Below the pieces are notes generated by a model. That model saw nothing but the letters and a program-made list of their open reading frames with translations, was not told the origin of the DNA and searched no databases. This document shows, piece by piece, positions 33,775-46,342 of a stretch of DNA of 64,000 bases. This DNA is from Zygaena filipendulae (Eukaryota; Arthropoda; Insecta; Lepidoptera; Zygaenidae), in NCBI GenBank assembly GCA_907165275.2, contig OU015661.1, forward strand, positions 7,199,501 through 7,263,500, read 5' to 3'. Position 1 is the stretch's first letter, and each line of letters begins with the position of its first letter. A program made the translations under genes and the position numbers.

Positions 33775-34443
33775 TACCCACCCACGCGGTTTCACCTAAC
33801 TCCGGGATAAAAAGTTACCATATTCTTGCAAATAAATAAATAAAAATAAATATGTCACTCAGGATCACTTTAGCTTCCTATAAGTGAATTTTTATTTAAA
33901 ATCGGTTCAGTATATCCAGAGATTAGCCCCTACCACCTCACAATCACCAGAGTTCCCGCGGGAATTGCGGGACAAAAAGTACCCTATGTCACTCAGAACC
34001 ACTGTAGCTTCCTAAAAGTGAAAGAATTTTTACCATCAGTTCAGTAGATCTAGAGATAGCTGTTCCCCGTGGTTTTAGCCACGGGAAATACCGAGATCCC
34101 GCGGGAATTCGGGAATAAAAAGTACCCTATGTCCTTCTCTGTACCCCTGCCAACGTGTAGTATGCAAAAGGAGATTGCGCCCCGTAATATAATATGAGCG
34201 CCGTCCCAAAACTTTATGTGGATGATTTCTTTTAAGAATAGCTGTTCCGCGCAGTTTTACCCGCGGTAATTTCGGAGTTCCCGCGGGAATTCCGGATTAC
34301 AATACAACCTATGTTACTCAAGGATAATGTAGCATTCTAGTGGTCAAAGAATTTTTGAAATCGGTCCAGTAGTTTTTGAGTTAAATCGTAACAAACAAAC
34401 AAACAGAAAATCAAATCTTTCCTCTTTATAGCATTAGTATAGA
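33775..34443 (-). mobile_element. Cluster of three Helitron-like copies, one orientation
   Basis: Termini at about 33785 (CACGCGGTTTCACC), 34060 (ATAGCTGTTCCCCGTGG) and 34241 (TAGCTGTTCCGCGCAG). The first has the tandem internal blocks (GATCACTTTAGCTTCCTATA and GAACCACTGTAGCTTCCTAA). The last ends CCTCTTTATAGCATTAGTAT followed by AGA. Confidence 0.55.
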
Positions 34444-35353
34444 TATTAGATAGAGTATTGAAATATAAGTTGAACGTATTGTTTAAAAAAATATCTACTA
34501 CTACTCGTGTACTTAAGTATAACAAAAAAAGGGAAATAGCATTAATCATGCAAATTTTTTGAGTATATGTATATAGTACAGGTATCTACAGTTTTGTGGT
34601 GCCTCTCCGCTTGTTTGTCTCAAAATGTTGAAAGGTAAAAAGTTAGCATAAGTTTTGAACGGATTAGTTATTTTATCACCATGATAAAATGGGAAACGAA
34701 AACATTCCGTACTTAGAGTTTCAATACAATTTACATTAAGTATCACAAAATGGATTATATGTATTGTTGGTTATTAAGACTCGTCTTGTTAGTATATAGT
34801 TTATAGTTTTCATAGGTTCTTACGTTAGGTTAGATTGTATAAAGTTAGGTAGGTAGTTGGTTAGTAGGTTATAGTTGTATAAATAAATAGTTAAAATTAC
34901 AAGGCTTTTAATAAAATAAAATGCTTACAATCAAGCTTTAGTTTCACGTGCTTTGTGTGCAAGTTCGATACATTGTCGCATCAGTGAGACATAACTTGTC
35001 AATATCGCCCGCTCTGAAACAAAACGTATGCATTATGTATGTATAAAATAATTAAAAATTAAAAGCTCTTACTTTCGATTCCAATTTTGGGAGGGTCTCA
35101 AACATTATATTATAATCTATAGAATATATGGTTGCAGATAAGCAATAACATGTTAACCCACAAACTTAAGTTATTGATTCAGAAGGATTTATTGAGAGTT
35201 AGGGAACATTTTTTTAATGTGTTTACCTTATTACATTGCTTAAATATGTAACTAAATATATAAAATAAAAAATTTTGACACAAAATGGCGCTAAACTGTT
35301 AAAATACGATTTACTCAAAATTTCTCCAGTGTGGGTTAACACACTATTGCTTA
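34444..35353. other. No recognisable feature
   Basis: AT-rich, no signals; the minus frames at 34337-34549 and 34546-34746 are unsupported. Confidence 0.5.
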
Positions 35354-35641
35354 TCTATGTCCATATAAAATCCTTTGTCCCGAATGAGTGACTGACGGAT
35401 CAACGCACAGTCTAAACCACTAGTCGTAGAGACCTGAAACTTGGAGGGTGTATTCTTTGTATGATGGAGGCATCTAATAAGAAAGGATTTTAAAATAGAA
35501 TAGAATATTAAAAAAATTATTTTATTTATTTATTTTCCGAAATTCTACCCCTAAGGGTGTGAAAACGGGGGGCAAAGTTTGTATAGGACAATTTCGCGGA
35601 ACTCCGAAATTATCGCGGGTGAAACCACGTGTGATAGCTAG
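35354..35641 (+). mobile_element. Helitron-like element, 288 bp
   Basis: Starts TCTATGTCCATATAAAATCC after A and ends GGGTGAAACCACGTGTGATA then GCTAG before T. It has a small AT insertion near 35480-35530. Confidence 0.65.
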
Positions 35642-35705
35642 TATTATTATAATACATTAGCGATTAAATCTGCTTGAATTTCAAAATTACTTCGGGCACT
35701 TCGTA

Positions 35706-35882
35706 TCTTTACGACGAATGCGAAAGTGAGTTTGTTTGTTACGCTTTCAACGGCTTAACCGATCATCATGAAATTTTGCACACACGTTGTCAAGGGTATG
35801 GAAAAGGACATAGGATACTTTTTAACCCGTAATTCCCGCGGGAGCTCTTAAAATGTGCGGGTGAAACTACGTGGACAGCTAG
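35706..35882 (+). mobile_element. Helitron-like element, 177 bp
   Basis: Starts TCTTTACGACGAATGCGAAA, carries ACGTTGTCAAGGGTATGGAA, and ends GGTGAAACTACGTGGACAG then CTAG before T. Confidence 0.6.
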
Positions 35883-36679
35883 TTCAAAATATATATATAT
35901 TGCATTTTATCTATCATTTACTAAACATCCGTATAGTAGGTATCCGTTGCGTTTATTGGCAATTTGGCAAGCTAATATGTAAAGAATTACGATACTCCTT
36001 AATCCTTCGTGTAAGTGGAAAGATCGTAGAAAATAGACTGTGGAGATTGGAGTTAGTCTCTACCTACCTACCCCTGTGGGAGAGACGCGTGAAGTTAAGA
36101 ATGATCAATTAATATTTCCAAAACTTGATAAGTATTTGCGCGCTATCTATGTAAGGTTAAACGAGGGAGGATGTTCGGTATTCGACCCGATTGAAATAAA
36201 TTTAAAAAATTAAAAAATAAATGAAAATTGGACGCTCAATTTCATAGGACGACCGGCCCTCACAATGCCCTGAGGGATATTCAAGGCACCTTTCATTAAT
36301 ATTGTTGCTGTAATCAAATCATTTACCCGCATAAACCCATGTTTTAAACGTAAGGTTTTCGCCGTGATTCATCTCTGATTTTCTTTTTACTCATATTGTT
36401 ATTACACGTGACCATGAATGATTGAAAATAATACGTACTTTACACCCTGTATAACTACATGAAAATTGTATTAACACTACGGACTGTAGACTCAACTGAT
36501 TTCCCGTGCAAAAGTGAACAAACCAAACTCAATATTGTTATTGATGTGAAAACCACGACGTTCACGGATGTAGAATGTGGATAAATCAATTCGGCCCAGC
36601 GATAGAATGGATGTAGGCACGGGTAAGTCGTACAAGACCGTACTGTACCGTCGGCATCAGAAATATGTGATCACTGTTG
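35883..36679. other. Mostly featureless
   Basis: Only a TTTACACCCTGTATAAC scrap (36439), the terminus type of the 9495-10034 family, is recognisable. Confidence 0.4.
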
Positions 36680-37092
36680 ACGACTACCGGATTGACGCAG
36701 TAGGTCACCATGCCAATCCGCTTCGGGTTCGATTCCAGGTGGGGGTGGACTTTATGTGATGAACACTGGATTGCACTTTGCAGTTTGGGCGTGTTTGTAT
36801 ATCTATACCATGATATGCATATAATGTATATTAATATATAGGACTTGTAAAAAAAAATGTAAAAATGTTAAATCTATACCAAGGGCCTCCGCGATACAGG
36901 ACTACCTAGTGCGGAGGCCATTGTAAGGCTAATTATCATGGTGTAAGTGTAGCATGATTACTATTGTTTTATGTAATGTAGATAGGTTTGAATAAGTATT
37001 TACCTAGTTTAGTACCTAATAATTAGTACCTACCTAACTGTGTATCAACACCATGTTCCTTTTTTGTTTTGGTTAAATAAATAAATAAATAT
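36680..37092 (+). mobile_element. tRNA-derived SINE
   Basis: GCAGTAGGTCACC resembles an A box and GGGTTCGATTCCAGG is a near-consensus B box of an RNA polymerase III internal promoter. The following TGTGATGAACACTGGATTGC and TTTGGGCGTGTTTGTAT body is characteristic of a common lepidopteran SINE. A (TAAA)n tail at 37075-37092 closes it. The head is too diverged for a functional tRNA. Confidence 0.65.
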
Positions 37093-37609
37093 ACCACGTT
37101 TGCTTAGTTTCCAGGACACAGACTTACAGCTTAGTGATGGGATCAAGTAGATCTGTGTAGTTTGTGAAATATTAATATTATTACTTTCAACATATTGTGT
37201 TGACTTGTTTTTAATGCCGTCTGTACCTACTACGTCAGCAACGCCTCGACCTCCAGGGTCGCAGTCGCACATCGAGCGAGATTGTTTCGCATAAAATTTA
37301 CTCCAAACGTATTGGTGGCACATAAATTTCAGCAACCGTGGACACGATTTCAGCGATCGCAACGATCACGAGATCAGCGCAACGACGACGAACTTAAAAA
37401 ATACAACGTCCGGCTGAACTTATTTAATTTGTAAATAAAATATCAATACAATGATATTTGATATCATTTTTGAACTCTGTTTAGCAAGTTAAAAAAAAAT
37501 GCTTTTGTCAAAAAATCTTTAATATGTATTATAATTGCCAGTTTTAAGCTTTCACGCATTATAAGTAAAACATAGAGTAGGTACATTTATTTCGGAATGC
37601 CCGCGGTAG
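37093..37609. other. Unassigned, with a GC-richer coding-like patch
   Basis: 37200-37390 on the minus strand gives an open frame (part of 37045-37362) with CDCDPGGRGVADVVG-type composition. No homologue is recognised and no splice pair is clear. It may be a retroelement fragment. Confidence 0.3.
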
Positions 37610-37808
37610 TCCTACTAATATTATAAGCGCGAAAGTTTGTAAGAATGTATGGATGGATGGATGGATGGCAAAAACTACGGAATGGATTTAAATGGAACTT
37701 CACAATAATATAGCTTATACATCAGATTAACAAATAGGGTACTTTTTATCCCAGAATTCCCGCGGGAACTCTGAAATTAACGCGGGTGAAACCGCGGGGC
37801 ACAACTAG
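37610..37808 (+). mobile_element. Helitron-like element, 199 bp, near consensus
   Basis: Starts TCCTACTAATATTATAAGCG, contains a (GGAT)n run at 37648-37667, and ends GCGGGTGAAACCGCGGGGCA then CAACTAG before T. The terminal hairpin CGCGGGTGAAACCGCG is intact. Confidence 0.75.
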
Positions 37809-37977
37809 TATTCTATGAGTATTTAAAAAATACATAACATAAAATATCTCACTCAAACTATTTTTTTTTAAGGATCGATTTTTCCTATGGTCCAAAATAA
37901 GTAAGAATACCATACTCGTATCATAAACGAACTGCCAACTTGCTGCTCGGATAAAGGGTGGTGACAGGGCCCGTTGA

Positions 37978-38010
37978 TGTGGGAGTGGGAGTGGGAGTGG
38001 GAGTGGGAGG
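37978..38010. repeat. GGGAGT microsatellite
   Basis: Five GGGAGT-type units in a row; the G-triplets could form a G-quadruplex on the plus strand. Confidence 0.7.
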
Positions 38011-38230
38011 GTTGTGTCCGTCAGTCGATCGGTTCTCAGCGCAGGACGAGCTGATTGATGACGACGATTAGCGATGCCCTACCCGCCCCCGAATAAATTG
38101 TCGACCTTTATTTTTTGCTTCAAAAATCTCACCAAACTGCCGCGGCATAACCGGCCTTTTTGTTAGCGGTGGGAAAAATTAACGGGGATTTCATCAATTT
38201 GTATGTAGGTATAGGTATAATCTATACTTA
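38011..38230. other. No recognisable feature
   Basis: A GC-balanced stretch without a supportable gene. Confidence 0.4.
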
Positions 38231-38408
38231 CCTACCTACTAATATTACAAACGCGAAAGTAACTCTGCCTGTAACCTTGTCACGCCTTAACTACTCAACC
38301 TATCGTCATTAAAGTTTCCATAAACGCTTCGTCAGAGTACAGAAAAGAACATATAGCGTACTTTTTGCCTTGTAATTCCCGCGGGAACTCCGAATCTAAC
38401 GTGGGTAA
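38231..38408 (+). mobile_element. Helitron-like element, end lost
   Basis: The head CTACTAATATTACAAACGCG and the CCCGCGGGAACTCCGAATCT block are present; the hairpin is decayed (ACGTGGGTAAAATATG). Confidence 0.5.
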
Positions 38409-39254
38409 AATATGAATTTGGACTCATCAACATCGTTATTCGATATTTGCCGACGTATCCTAATTATTTTTATTAATAACTGAATCGTACTTATATATGT
38501 ATAGGTGAATAAATCTTTAAAGATTAGCATAAATAGATATTAATTTATCTTATTTTATTTACCTACATTAACAACTTTATTAAATTTATTTTATAAATTT
38601 ATTAGACTAATTAGTCAGTTCTAGACTAGTTAGTATAGGTACTTTATTCAGTCGAGTTGTGTCTAAATTCAAAACATCCGCGTAATTCCTTTCTCAAACA
38701 ATGAAATCAACCGTTGACCACCACATTGCTAATTTACAAAACAATCAAATCCTACAAAGCATCATAATTACTTCCTGCATATTTAATCAATTCATATTAA
38801 TTATTCATTGAGTTGCGGTACATTTACTTCAATTAATATTAATGTGACTGAATGTTTAGTTTTTCAAAGAAAAAATTTTATATTCTTCCAAGTTATCTCT
38901 ACGACAACACTAAATTGAGGCGCGGATCCAGCCCTAAAAAAGGTTGCGGGCACGGCCATCCGGATTTCTTTTGTTGCAAATTACAATTAAATATCGATAA
39001 GCAACTAAACCAATTGATGACACTTTTACAGCTTGATAGCATATATCGCGGTCCAAATCATGCATGCACGGTTTATTTTTTTTTTAACCAATCCATTTGA
39101 TATAATTCTTGCTTATCAACCTCAATTAGGGTTGTCTGCATGCCCACCGTGTCCATAAGGCTGGACCGCGCCTGACCAAATTGGTGGCCCTTAAAATGTT
39201 TATTAATATTACAATTTATTTGTCCTAATAAACGGTGATAATGCAATAAAGTTA
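38409..39254. other. Repeat scraps
   Basis: GAGGCGCGGATCCAGCCC at 38919 and GGCTGGACCGCGCCTGACCA at 39161 look like pieces of dispersed repeats, but neither family nor limits can be set. The 82-codon frame at 38852-39100 is unsupported. Confidence 0.3.
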
Positions 39255-39590
39255 TGTCTATGATATAGAATAGAATAGAATATTTTTTTATTGCGCAACA
39301 GACACACACAAGGGTTACAAACTTAATGACAAAAAAACCACAAACAAATTCATTACAAACTAAACTTAAAAAAAAAGATATTGGTTGGCTGGTTTTGGTC
39401 GCGGTGTGTCTCTGCTGCTGCAAATGGCAGCTGACTCAGCATATGCTGAGGTTGGGAACCCTCAGCGCTGGTTTTCAGTCAGCGCCAGCAGTCCCCACGA
39501 GCGTCCCAGAGTGCGGCGCAGCGAAGTAGAAAAATAGATACATAGATACATGATAATTAGTTCACAGTATAATTAAATAATAGATACCAT
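39255..39590 (-). repeat. Retroposon 3' end, minus strand
   Basis: A terminal ATAGA microsatellite (39261-39282) abuts TTTTTTTATTGCGCAA. Inward lies a GC-rich stretch with the palindrome CTCAGCATATGCTGAG (39437-39452). This is the layout of a non-LTR element 3' end read backwards. The overlapping open frames on both strands are fortuitous. Confidence 0.45.
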
Positions 39591-39784
39591 ACATACGTAA
39601 ATAGAATAGAAATTAGATAAATACACAATATCATAAATTATATACAATCATTTTATAACTCAATACATACATAAGTAATATACACATACACATCATATCA
39701 ATACATAGTAATATGCATATATACACCCACACACATACACATAAAAAATATTGAAAAGCTCGTAAAATTATACTAATAATTATT

Positions 39785-39986
39785 AATAAATACCTAATTT
39801 ATAAATGCGCAAGTAACTCTGTCTATCCGTGACCTTTTCACTCCGTAACTACTCAACCGATCCTCAACCGATCATCATGAAATTTTTCCATATACTTTAT
39901 CAGAGGCACATATTATGATACTATTTATCCTGGAATTCCCGCGGGAACTCCGAAATTATCGCGGGTGAAACCGCGGGAAAAACTAG
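39785..39986 (+). mobile_element. Helitron-like element
   Basis: The head AATTTATAAATGCGCAAG and the end GCGGGTGAAACCGCGGGAAA then AACTAG before T, with an intact CGCGGGTGAAACCGCG hairpin. Confidence 0.65.
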
Positions 39987-40030
39987 TATTTTATGGTATA
40001 AAAATTACATAAAGCAGAATGTACACTTAC

Positions 40031-40195
40031 CGCCATCGCTGCAGCGTAAGGGCGGGCACACGTCAGCCGCATCCGGAGGCAACGGCGCGGGCGAGGCGGG
40101 CGGAGCGGGGGGGACGCTCGCTTCCGTCGGATGCGACGCATCTTCGCGAGCGTCATTGACTTCCGCTGCTACGCCGCACCGTGAACACATGGGTT
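40031..40195 (-). CDS. Candidate host-gene exon, function unknown
   Basis: On the minus strand a GC-rich open stretch, including an Ala/Pro-rich run (VPPAPPASPAPLPPD) and several Cys (CSRCG, VCPPLRCSDG), ends at a near-consensus splice donor GCG|GTAAGTG (intron begins at 40030). The exon would end in phase 1. Its GC content contrasts with the AT-rich surroundings. The 5' limit is uncertain: an in-frame ATG gives a start at about 40190, or it could begin at an upstream acceptor after the T-run at 40231-40240. The Cys spacing recalls small disulphide-rich extracellular modules, but I cannot name the family. Confidence 0.35.
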
Positions 40196-40480
40196 TATCG
40201 ACGACCAGTTGAGATAAACATTTAAGTGAAAAAAAAAACACTTCCAGGGAGTTTTGTGAAAAATATCCCTATTACGAACGTCCTCCAAGCGGCTTAGCCT
40301 GAAAATCTAAGGCCCGTATTAATAAATATCTACTCAAGAGCCGGTTACCTTTCAAGATATTGTCTGTCTTGCTTAATGTGCTAAAAATTATTAAGATAAA
40401 CAAAGACGATATGCCATTAGTTTACGTTTTTACTTAGTCACTGTTTTCAAAATTCTTAGTTGTGGGAATATTATAGAAGA

Positions 40481-40716
40481 CCAGCTGTCCCACGCGGTTT
40501 CACCCGCGATAATTTCGGTGTTCCCGTGGAATTGTTCCGTACAAACTTTGTCCCCCTTTTTCACCCCCTTAGGGGTAGAATTTTTAAAAATCCTTTCTTA
40601 GCGGATGCCTACGTCATACAAAGAACACTGCACACTCCAATTTTCAAATCTCTACGATCAGCGGTTTAGACTTTTCGTCAGTCAGTCATGCAGGAAAAAG
40701 CATTTTATATGTACCT
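40481..40716 (-). mobile_element. Helitron-like element
   Basis: CCAGCTGTCCCACGCGG plus TTTCACCCGCGATAATTTCG at one end; the TGCCTACGTCATACAAAGAA block and a TTTTATATGTACCTA head at the other. Same subfamily as 8577-8796. The open frames at 40460-40669 and 40605-40937 overlap it. Confidence 0.6.
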
Positions 40717-42174
40717 ATACATATACTTGGAATACCAACAAAGGAAGTTTTATGAAAGAGCATTGCTCTAATTTCCGTTCTAAATTAACCGTGGTTCGCC
40801 TGCCCTGTCTCACTCGGCCTCTGTTATATATTGTATTATTTTCTCTGTTTCCAATTCCAACGCAGTTATACGACTGTGCGAATTTATTAACGCGTTTTCG
40901 TACAAGACCGTGGGCGTTTTCACGTTATGAAAAATGAGTCCCTATCAATATGCTCGAGTAAAACACGTTGTGTGCCTTTTAGAAGAACTTCCTACATTCT
41001 TTAATACCGTATACCATTCGTACCTATAATTTTGCTGTGATAAGTGATGTGATGTAATGGGATTTTTATTGTAATTAACGTATTGGGGCATGTCTCAAGT
41101 TTCACCGCTTAAATCCGTTATTACATCGTCAATCATCTTCCAAATTGCTTGAGAGTCGCCCAAATTCGTATCATCATTGTTATCTAATAACGAATATTAA
41201 ACTCACTTGTAATTCTCTCCATATCTACGTAGATTATATTATGTTTGTAACCTTTATAGATCTACTAAAATCCTGCTTCCTCAAAATTCCAGCCTATATA
41301 CAAAACGGAAATTAAGGATGCGTTTATTTCTTTTATTAAACAAATTATTATTTTAAAATCAGTGTCCCGTTTGGTTGGTATTTTCTTTGACGTTAATTGA
41401 ACTGTCATTATGGAAAATTTTCCTGGTGCTTTTCATATTCTTTTTTCGTATCATTATATATGTATAGAATGTCTTTGGGTTCATGTTTTTGTTTTCCCAA
41501 ATCTACATGTGTGAAAAATTTATATTACCGCCTTTGACGGTGAATGTGATGTTAGCATACGAAACCTTTGCCAATAACAATAAAAACAAACACTGCGAAG
41601 ACTGCAAAGGTCTACTACGGACTAGGTGATGAATTTAATATCATTACTTATTAATTATTGAGGTTTGACATAGTAGAGTGTGCTAGAAGATACTGTTGCA
41701 GGCTAGGATTGATTAAAACTTATAGCAATTGGATAATAATGAATTTAATTCGAATAACTCATACGTAGTTGACGAAACATTAAGCAGACGTGTTTTTATA
41801 CCTGTATTTTCATTTTCATAGATACGAAAATAACGATACCTAAAACGAAAATATATAAACAGAAAAATAGGTTTCTGTTTATATTTTTCTTTTATTAGGT
41901 ACTTCTCTTCTCGTTCTTCTCTTCATAATGGACCTTCACTCTGTTTGCAGATTTCAGAGCATTCAGCCAGCGACAACATAATTATTTTTATAAGCTATTT
42001 TGTTCGATTACGATTTCAAAATGCCATTGATAGAGTTGATGATGATAGATTGACAGCCTGCAACAATGATATTATAAGTATACTTAAGGGGGTTGAAGAG
42101 TGAAAGCCGTACCGAAAACACGCGTGTCACGCTGTCTTCGTTTCAGTCACTTTTCAGCATCTATTTTGGACCCA
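40717..42174. other. No recognisable feature
   Basis: AT-rich, no signals. Confidence 0.5.
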
Positions 42175-42590
42175 GAGCAGGAAACTGGCTTTCAAGAGAG
42201 TCATGTTTTAACTTGGGGAACAATCTAATATTGTCATTGGCGTTTCGCCATAATTGAAGAAGTAGATGAAGAGATTTTTATTATTAAGAAACATTGTCAT
42301 TGGCAAATTATAATTATAGACGACATTATTAAAGAAGAAGAAGAAATATACTTAAATATTATTGGGGTTGTTGACCGCAAAGAGTATATAACCAGTTGAC
42401 CGGTGGAGGTCGTAGCCAATGGTCGTAGCGAGTGGACGCCCGTCGCATTATTTATATTCGATATTTTCACCAGCGTTTAGCAGCCATTTTGTTTTCCAAG
42501 AAAGAAGCTGGTTTTCGCGAGAGAGAACCGTGTTTTATCTTGGGGACCAATCTAATATGGTCATTGGCGTTTCACTATAATTACTTTAAG
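42175..42590 (+). repeat. Two diverged direct repeats, ~85 bp each
   Basis: 42179-42262 and 42500-42582 share GGGGAACAATCTAATATTGTC / GGGGACCAATCTAATATGGTC-type sequence and GTCATTGGCGTTTC. This is an unnamed dispersed repeat. Confidence 0.5.
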
Positions 42591-43316
42591 TGCTAAAAAT
42601 ACGTAAGTATGTACATTGGCACAACAAAATGCGAAAAATCGCGATAGATTTCCATATTTGAAGAAGAAGAAGAAATATCATTGGCCTGCAATATCTTTCT
42701 TGCAGGGCTGAAAAGAGCGCCCGCCGTAAAAAATATATCTTCCAAGATATTTCATTTAAAACGGAATCGAAAGAAAAATATAATATGGAATAGATAGATA
42801 CTAACGAAAAAACTACAAAAAATTTAAATAGGTTTCACATAAAATTCTACAGTATTTTTTTATATTTATTTATTTAACAATTAATGGACACAAGGACATC
42901 ATAAAAAGTTAGAAACGAGGGTACAGAAATTTACTAGAAACGCATTAAATGCCTGTTCAATAGTATCACAGTAAGTAAGTACCTAATTTTTGATGATCAT
43001 TGCTGCAGCATCAAAAACTAGTATGAACAAAAATTTGTCAAAAACGAGCCACTCAATCGACATAGGCCTAATAATAAGCTGGGGTGAATCAAATTACAAA
43101 TGTAATTTAATAAAGGATAGGCCACATGACTCGTAGTGTGCTCTACTCATGTGTCCACTGATACGGGACGAGCATAGGCTGTCAGCGGCGGTTTAGCACT
43201 TAAGTACGTCTTACCGACGACGCTCTCGGTCAGCTCTAGATAACCCAGCCTAGCCTAGCTTCTAATGCGGAGAGTGAAATTCACTTTAACCTAACAAATC
43301 TAGGTCCCCTGACCCC
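42591..43316. other. No recognisable feature
   Basis: A GC-richer patch at 43110-43290 may be retroelement-derived; limits unclear. Confidence 0.4.
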
Positions 43317-43610
43317 TATACTAATATTATAAAGAGAAAAGATTTATTTTTTTTCACGTTTTTTTTGTAATGGATAAACTCCAAAACTATTTATACGTAA
43401 AAAATATGTGGCAATTTTTTTATTCCGGTTCAGTCAGGTTTTGTCGAGTTTTTTAAAACACAAATCACGTAAACGCTACTGAAAGGATTCAAATGAAACT
43501 TGGTGTAGCGATAATTTTAGGATTCTTTTTAACCTGACACAATAAAGTGATTCCCAGGAAAGCCAGAAACAAATGCGAGGGAAACTGCGAGCATCGGTTA
43601 TTCACAGTAT
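43317..43610 (+). mobile_element. Helitron-like element, decayed 3' end
   Basis: The head TATACTAATATTATAAAGAG is clear; the end GAGGGAAACTGCGAGCATCG is degenerate. Confidence 0.45.
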
Positions 43611-44369
43611 ATAATATAATATTACCTACTTACGTAGGTTTATGGGACATAAAGGAAATGACAAAACCTGAAATGAATGGGTTAAAAAAGTTTAGTTAAT
43701 ATTCCCCAAAGTTGATGGCTTTTGATACTTTTAAATGCTGCAGAATTAATTACATAAAAATTTATATTTTTCCCCCCTATTATAACTAAAAATTCTACAA
43801 TCGATTTCTTTTTAAATGAAAAATATTAAAAGACATTATGATTTTTCTTAGTGGAAGTGACCCTGTAGGCTGTTATGGCCATAAGTAGTAGGTACCTACT
43901 TACTCTAAGTACAAACTCAAGAGGCTGCTTACAGACCATGCAAGGCCACTCAACACTAACTGCATTGTGTAAGCCGAAGCCGGCATCACTTGCAGTGTAA
44001 TTTACACTGTAATGCAAGTGGAATGGACCACCGACCGCTTGAGACGACTACATTAGTGCATTATCACCACCACACGTTCTGAACATAATACCTATTTACT
44101 ATACACGGTCGGTAAGGACAAAATTGGAAGCACTTTAAACTATAGGTAAGTACTAACAGTTTCTCGCAGTTCCATCCGCGTATATTTCGTAGATTGCGCG
44201 GGGATTCCGGGATAAATGTGGGTATTTCCTTTTCTGACAACGTATAGTATGCTAAATTTAATGCAATTTCACCTGCGTTAATTTCCGAGCTTTCGGGTGC
44301 GCAATCTGCTAATTTATCGGGGAACCGGCCACGATAATCGTGCGTGTCCAGCCGGGCTTAGGATATGAT
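43611..44369. other. Mostly featureless; Helitron-like scrap
   Basis: 44157-44300 retains TTTCTCGCAGTTCCATCCGC and GATTGCGCGGGGATTCCGGG, inverse-type remnants of the family. Confidence 0.4.
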
Positions 44370-44522
44370 TCGTCAGCGCATCAGCAACTTCTACGCTTGA
44401 TTTCCATGTTTGTTTTTATAGACAGTTACTTTATATATCTTTTAATTAATTTTTTATAATATTTGAGACGAGAATCCCATACTAAATACCCTTCATTAGG
44501 TCCCACGTTCAACCTCACACCC
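44370..44522. mobile_element. Right end of the 9495-10034 element family
   Basis: GATTCGTCAGCGCATCAGCA, then ATATTTGAGACGAGAATC and CCTCACACCCT align with the right part of 9495-10034. Confidence 0.45.
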
Positions 44523-45788
44523 TTTATAATGTTGGCAACATACGTTCCCGACGATTTAAGCTCGCCACTCGTCGTGGATGGGATTCGAAAAATGCTTCAT
44601 CAATTTACCCGATCCGTTCCAGCTCACAACGTTCAGTGGCTGTGATCGATGACAACGCTCCTATATTTGTCAACGGCACGACACATGAAATGTGTTGAAG
44701 TGTTCATATCGTGTGTACTCTGCGCATGTTGTGCTGTTGTGTGACCTAAATCCTTTATTCCGAGCTCCGGGTGCTCAAGGCAAAAAAAAAATAAAGAGTA
44801 TTAAAGCACAAATCAATCAGCTAGCTACATTAAAAAAAAATTTTGCCTAGAATGGAAATCCCCGAATATACAAAGAGCTAGCGTCTAAAGTTTTTGTATA
44901 TACCTACCTAACTTTCTACTCAACGTATCACACTAGTCTAAGTTAGTACCTAATTAAGATGGATTTCTATGCTTTTATACTCACACATACCTATATCCCG
45001 ACTTAGACTGTTTATGCATTGCCCCTGTAAGAAAATCGAATCTACAGCACAAGTCGAAACAAAAAATATATACCTACTTACCTAATAAACATGTTCGACA
45101 ACCTGAGGTATAATTATAGTAGGTATGTATGTGTTGTATTTATAATGGATGCGTGTGCCGAAATAAACCACTATTAGTGGGTCTCTGGATATTCTGTTTT
45201 TCTTTAGAATTCTATATGAAACTGCTCAAGTTCGTGCACTATTTGTAAGGCGAAAGGGTTCTCTTTAAATTGGATGTGTGCAGTAGCTTGTCTAATCTCG
45301 TAGGAACGCCTTCTTGTGCTGGCAACCTCTTTTAATTAATGTCTGCAAGATATAAGCACACATAGCCAGAGCCCCTAGAAGCCTTAGTACCCTATATACT
45401 CTAAATTAAACCAGAGATGCTAATAATTAATTTTGTATTTTGTGTGAATGGATAACGATCGATTTAATATTATTTTATTCAATAGCAAATGCCACATAAT
45501 ACTTATAAGATTTTCTAAGAGAAACATATCAAAATAGGCGGGCTAGTTGTTGCTGAATGCCACAACATAGGCATACGGTTAATGTTACCGTCCCGTGGTC
45601 AAATATGGAAAATACTAATTATAAAGTCAATATTATTAATATTATTCGTTGTCCGTAAAAATATGTGGCTGGGAATTTTAATCCTTTTTAATCTTATAAA
45701 GAATTCGAAAAAGTTTGCATGCCAGAACGTACCCTATGTAAATGCATAATGGTTTCAATTCCGTTATTCATTGTGTAGCAACTCTTAC
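44523..45788. other. No recognisable feature
   Basis: AT-rich, no signals. Confidence 0.45.
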
Positions 45789-45912
45789 CTGCAGGTTACT
45801 TATACAACGTCCCTAAATCTCCCATGAAATTCATAAGGTCATCGTCAGCCACTTCATGAACAAATTCTTCCAGAGCAACACTGTGACCAAGCTCTTCCAA
45901 AGCAGCAAAGAT
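45789..45912 (-). CDS. Candidate terminal coding exon of an unidentified host gene
   Basis: On the minus strand an acceptor-like TTGTCATTCAG precedes ATCTTTGCTGCTTTGG at 45912. Only one frame is open; it begins IFAALEELGHSVALEEFVHE, contains DDDLMNFMGDLGTLYK, and ends at TAA (45796-45798). A further CTGCAG|GTAAGAG donor follows 7 bases after the stop, so the 3' UTR may itself be spliced. The acidic, hydrophobic-patterned, helix-like C-terminus looks like real protein. I cannot name it. No partner exon could be joined with confidence. Confidence 0.4.
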
Positions 45913-46342
45913 CTGAATGACAACTATAAAATTGTCTGTCCAAAACTTTAATTTAAGTGTAGGCTATAGATAGCGGGATAGAAAGCGGACGAATGATTTT
46001 CCGGATTTTTTTAATTATACTTATCCTGCACATTCCTTTTAGCGATTCAACACGTCTGCTGGTGGAGGCGAGACCTGAAGCCATGCTGAAGTTACCCTGC
46101 CATACATGATACGTGAGAAAATCGTTTCTACATCATCGGTCCAGGTTTGTTATTACCGTTGCAACTTGTAAGCAAAGAGTTTGTTGTTTGCCCTGACAGC
46201 CAACCCTTTGGAATTACACATTTCACACCATACTAAATGTATGAAACCGATATACTTCTGTCGTGACACAACACGACACGACACACAAGTGTTTCCGGTT
46301 ACACTTGGAAGCTCTTACAAAATTAATTATAATTTTTTTTAG
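45913..46342. other. Putative intron or intergenic
   Basis: Nothing supportable. A short TGTCGTGTCG-like direct repeat at 46261-46283. Confidence 0.35.

Noticed and set aside
36680..36750. tRNA gene (A and B box present)
   Set aside because: The cloverleaf cannot be completed, and the downstream body and (TAAA)n tail identify a SINE.
37045..37362. 105-codon minus frame resembling an exon
   Set aside because: No matching acceptor and donor, and I could not exclude a retroelement fragment.
37978..38010. Telomeric repeat
   Set aside because: GGGAGT differs from the insect TTAGG telomere repeat; it is an ordinary microsatellite.
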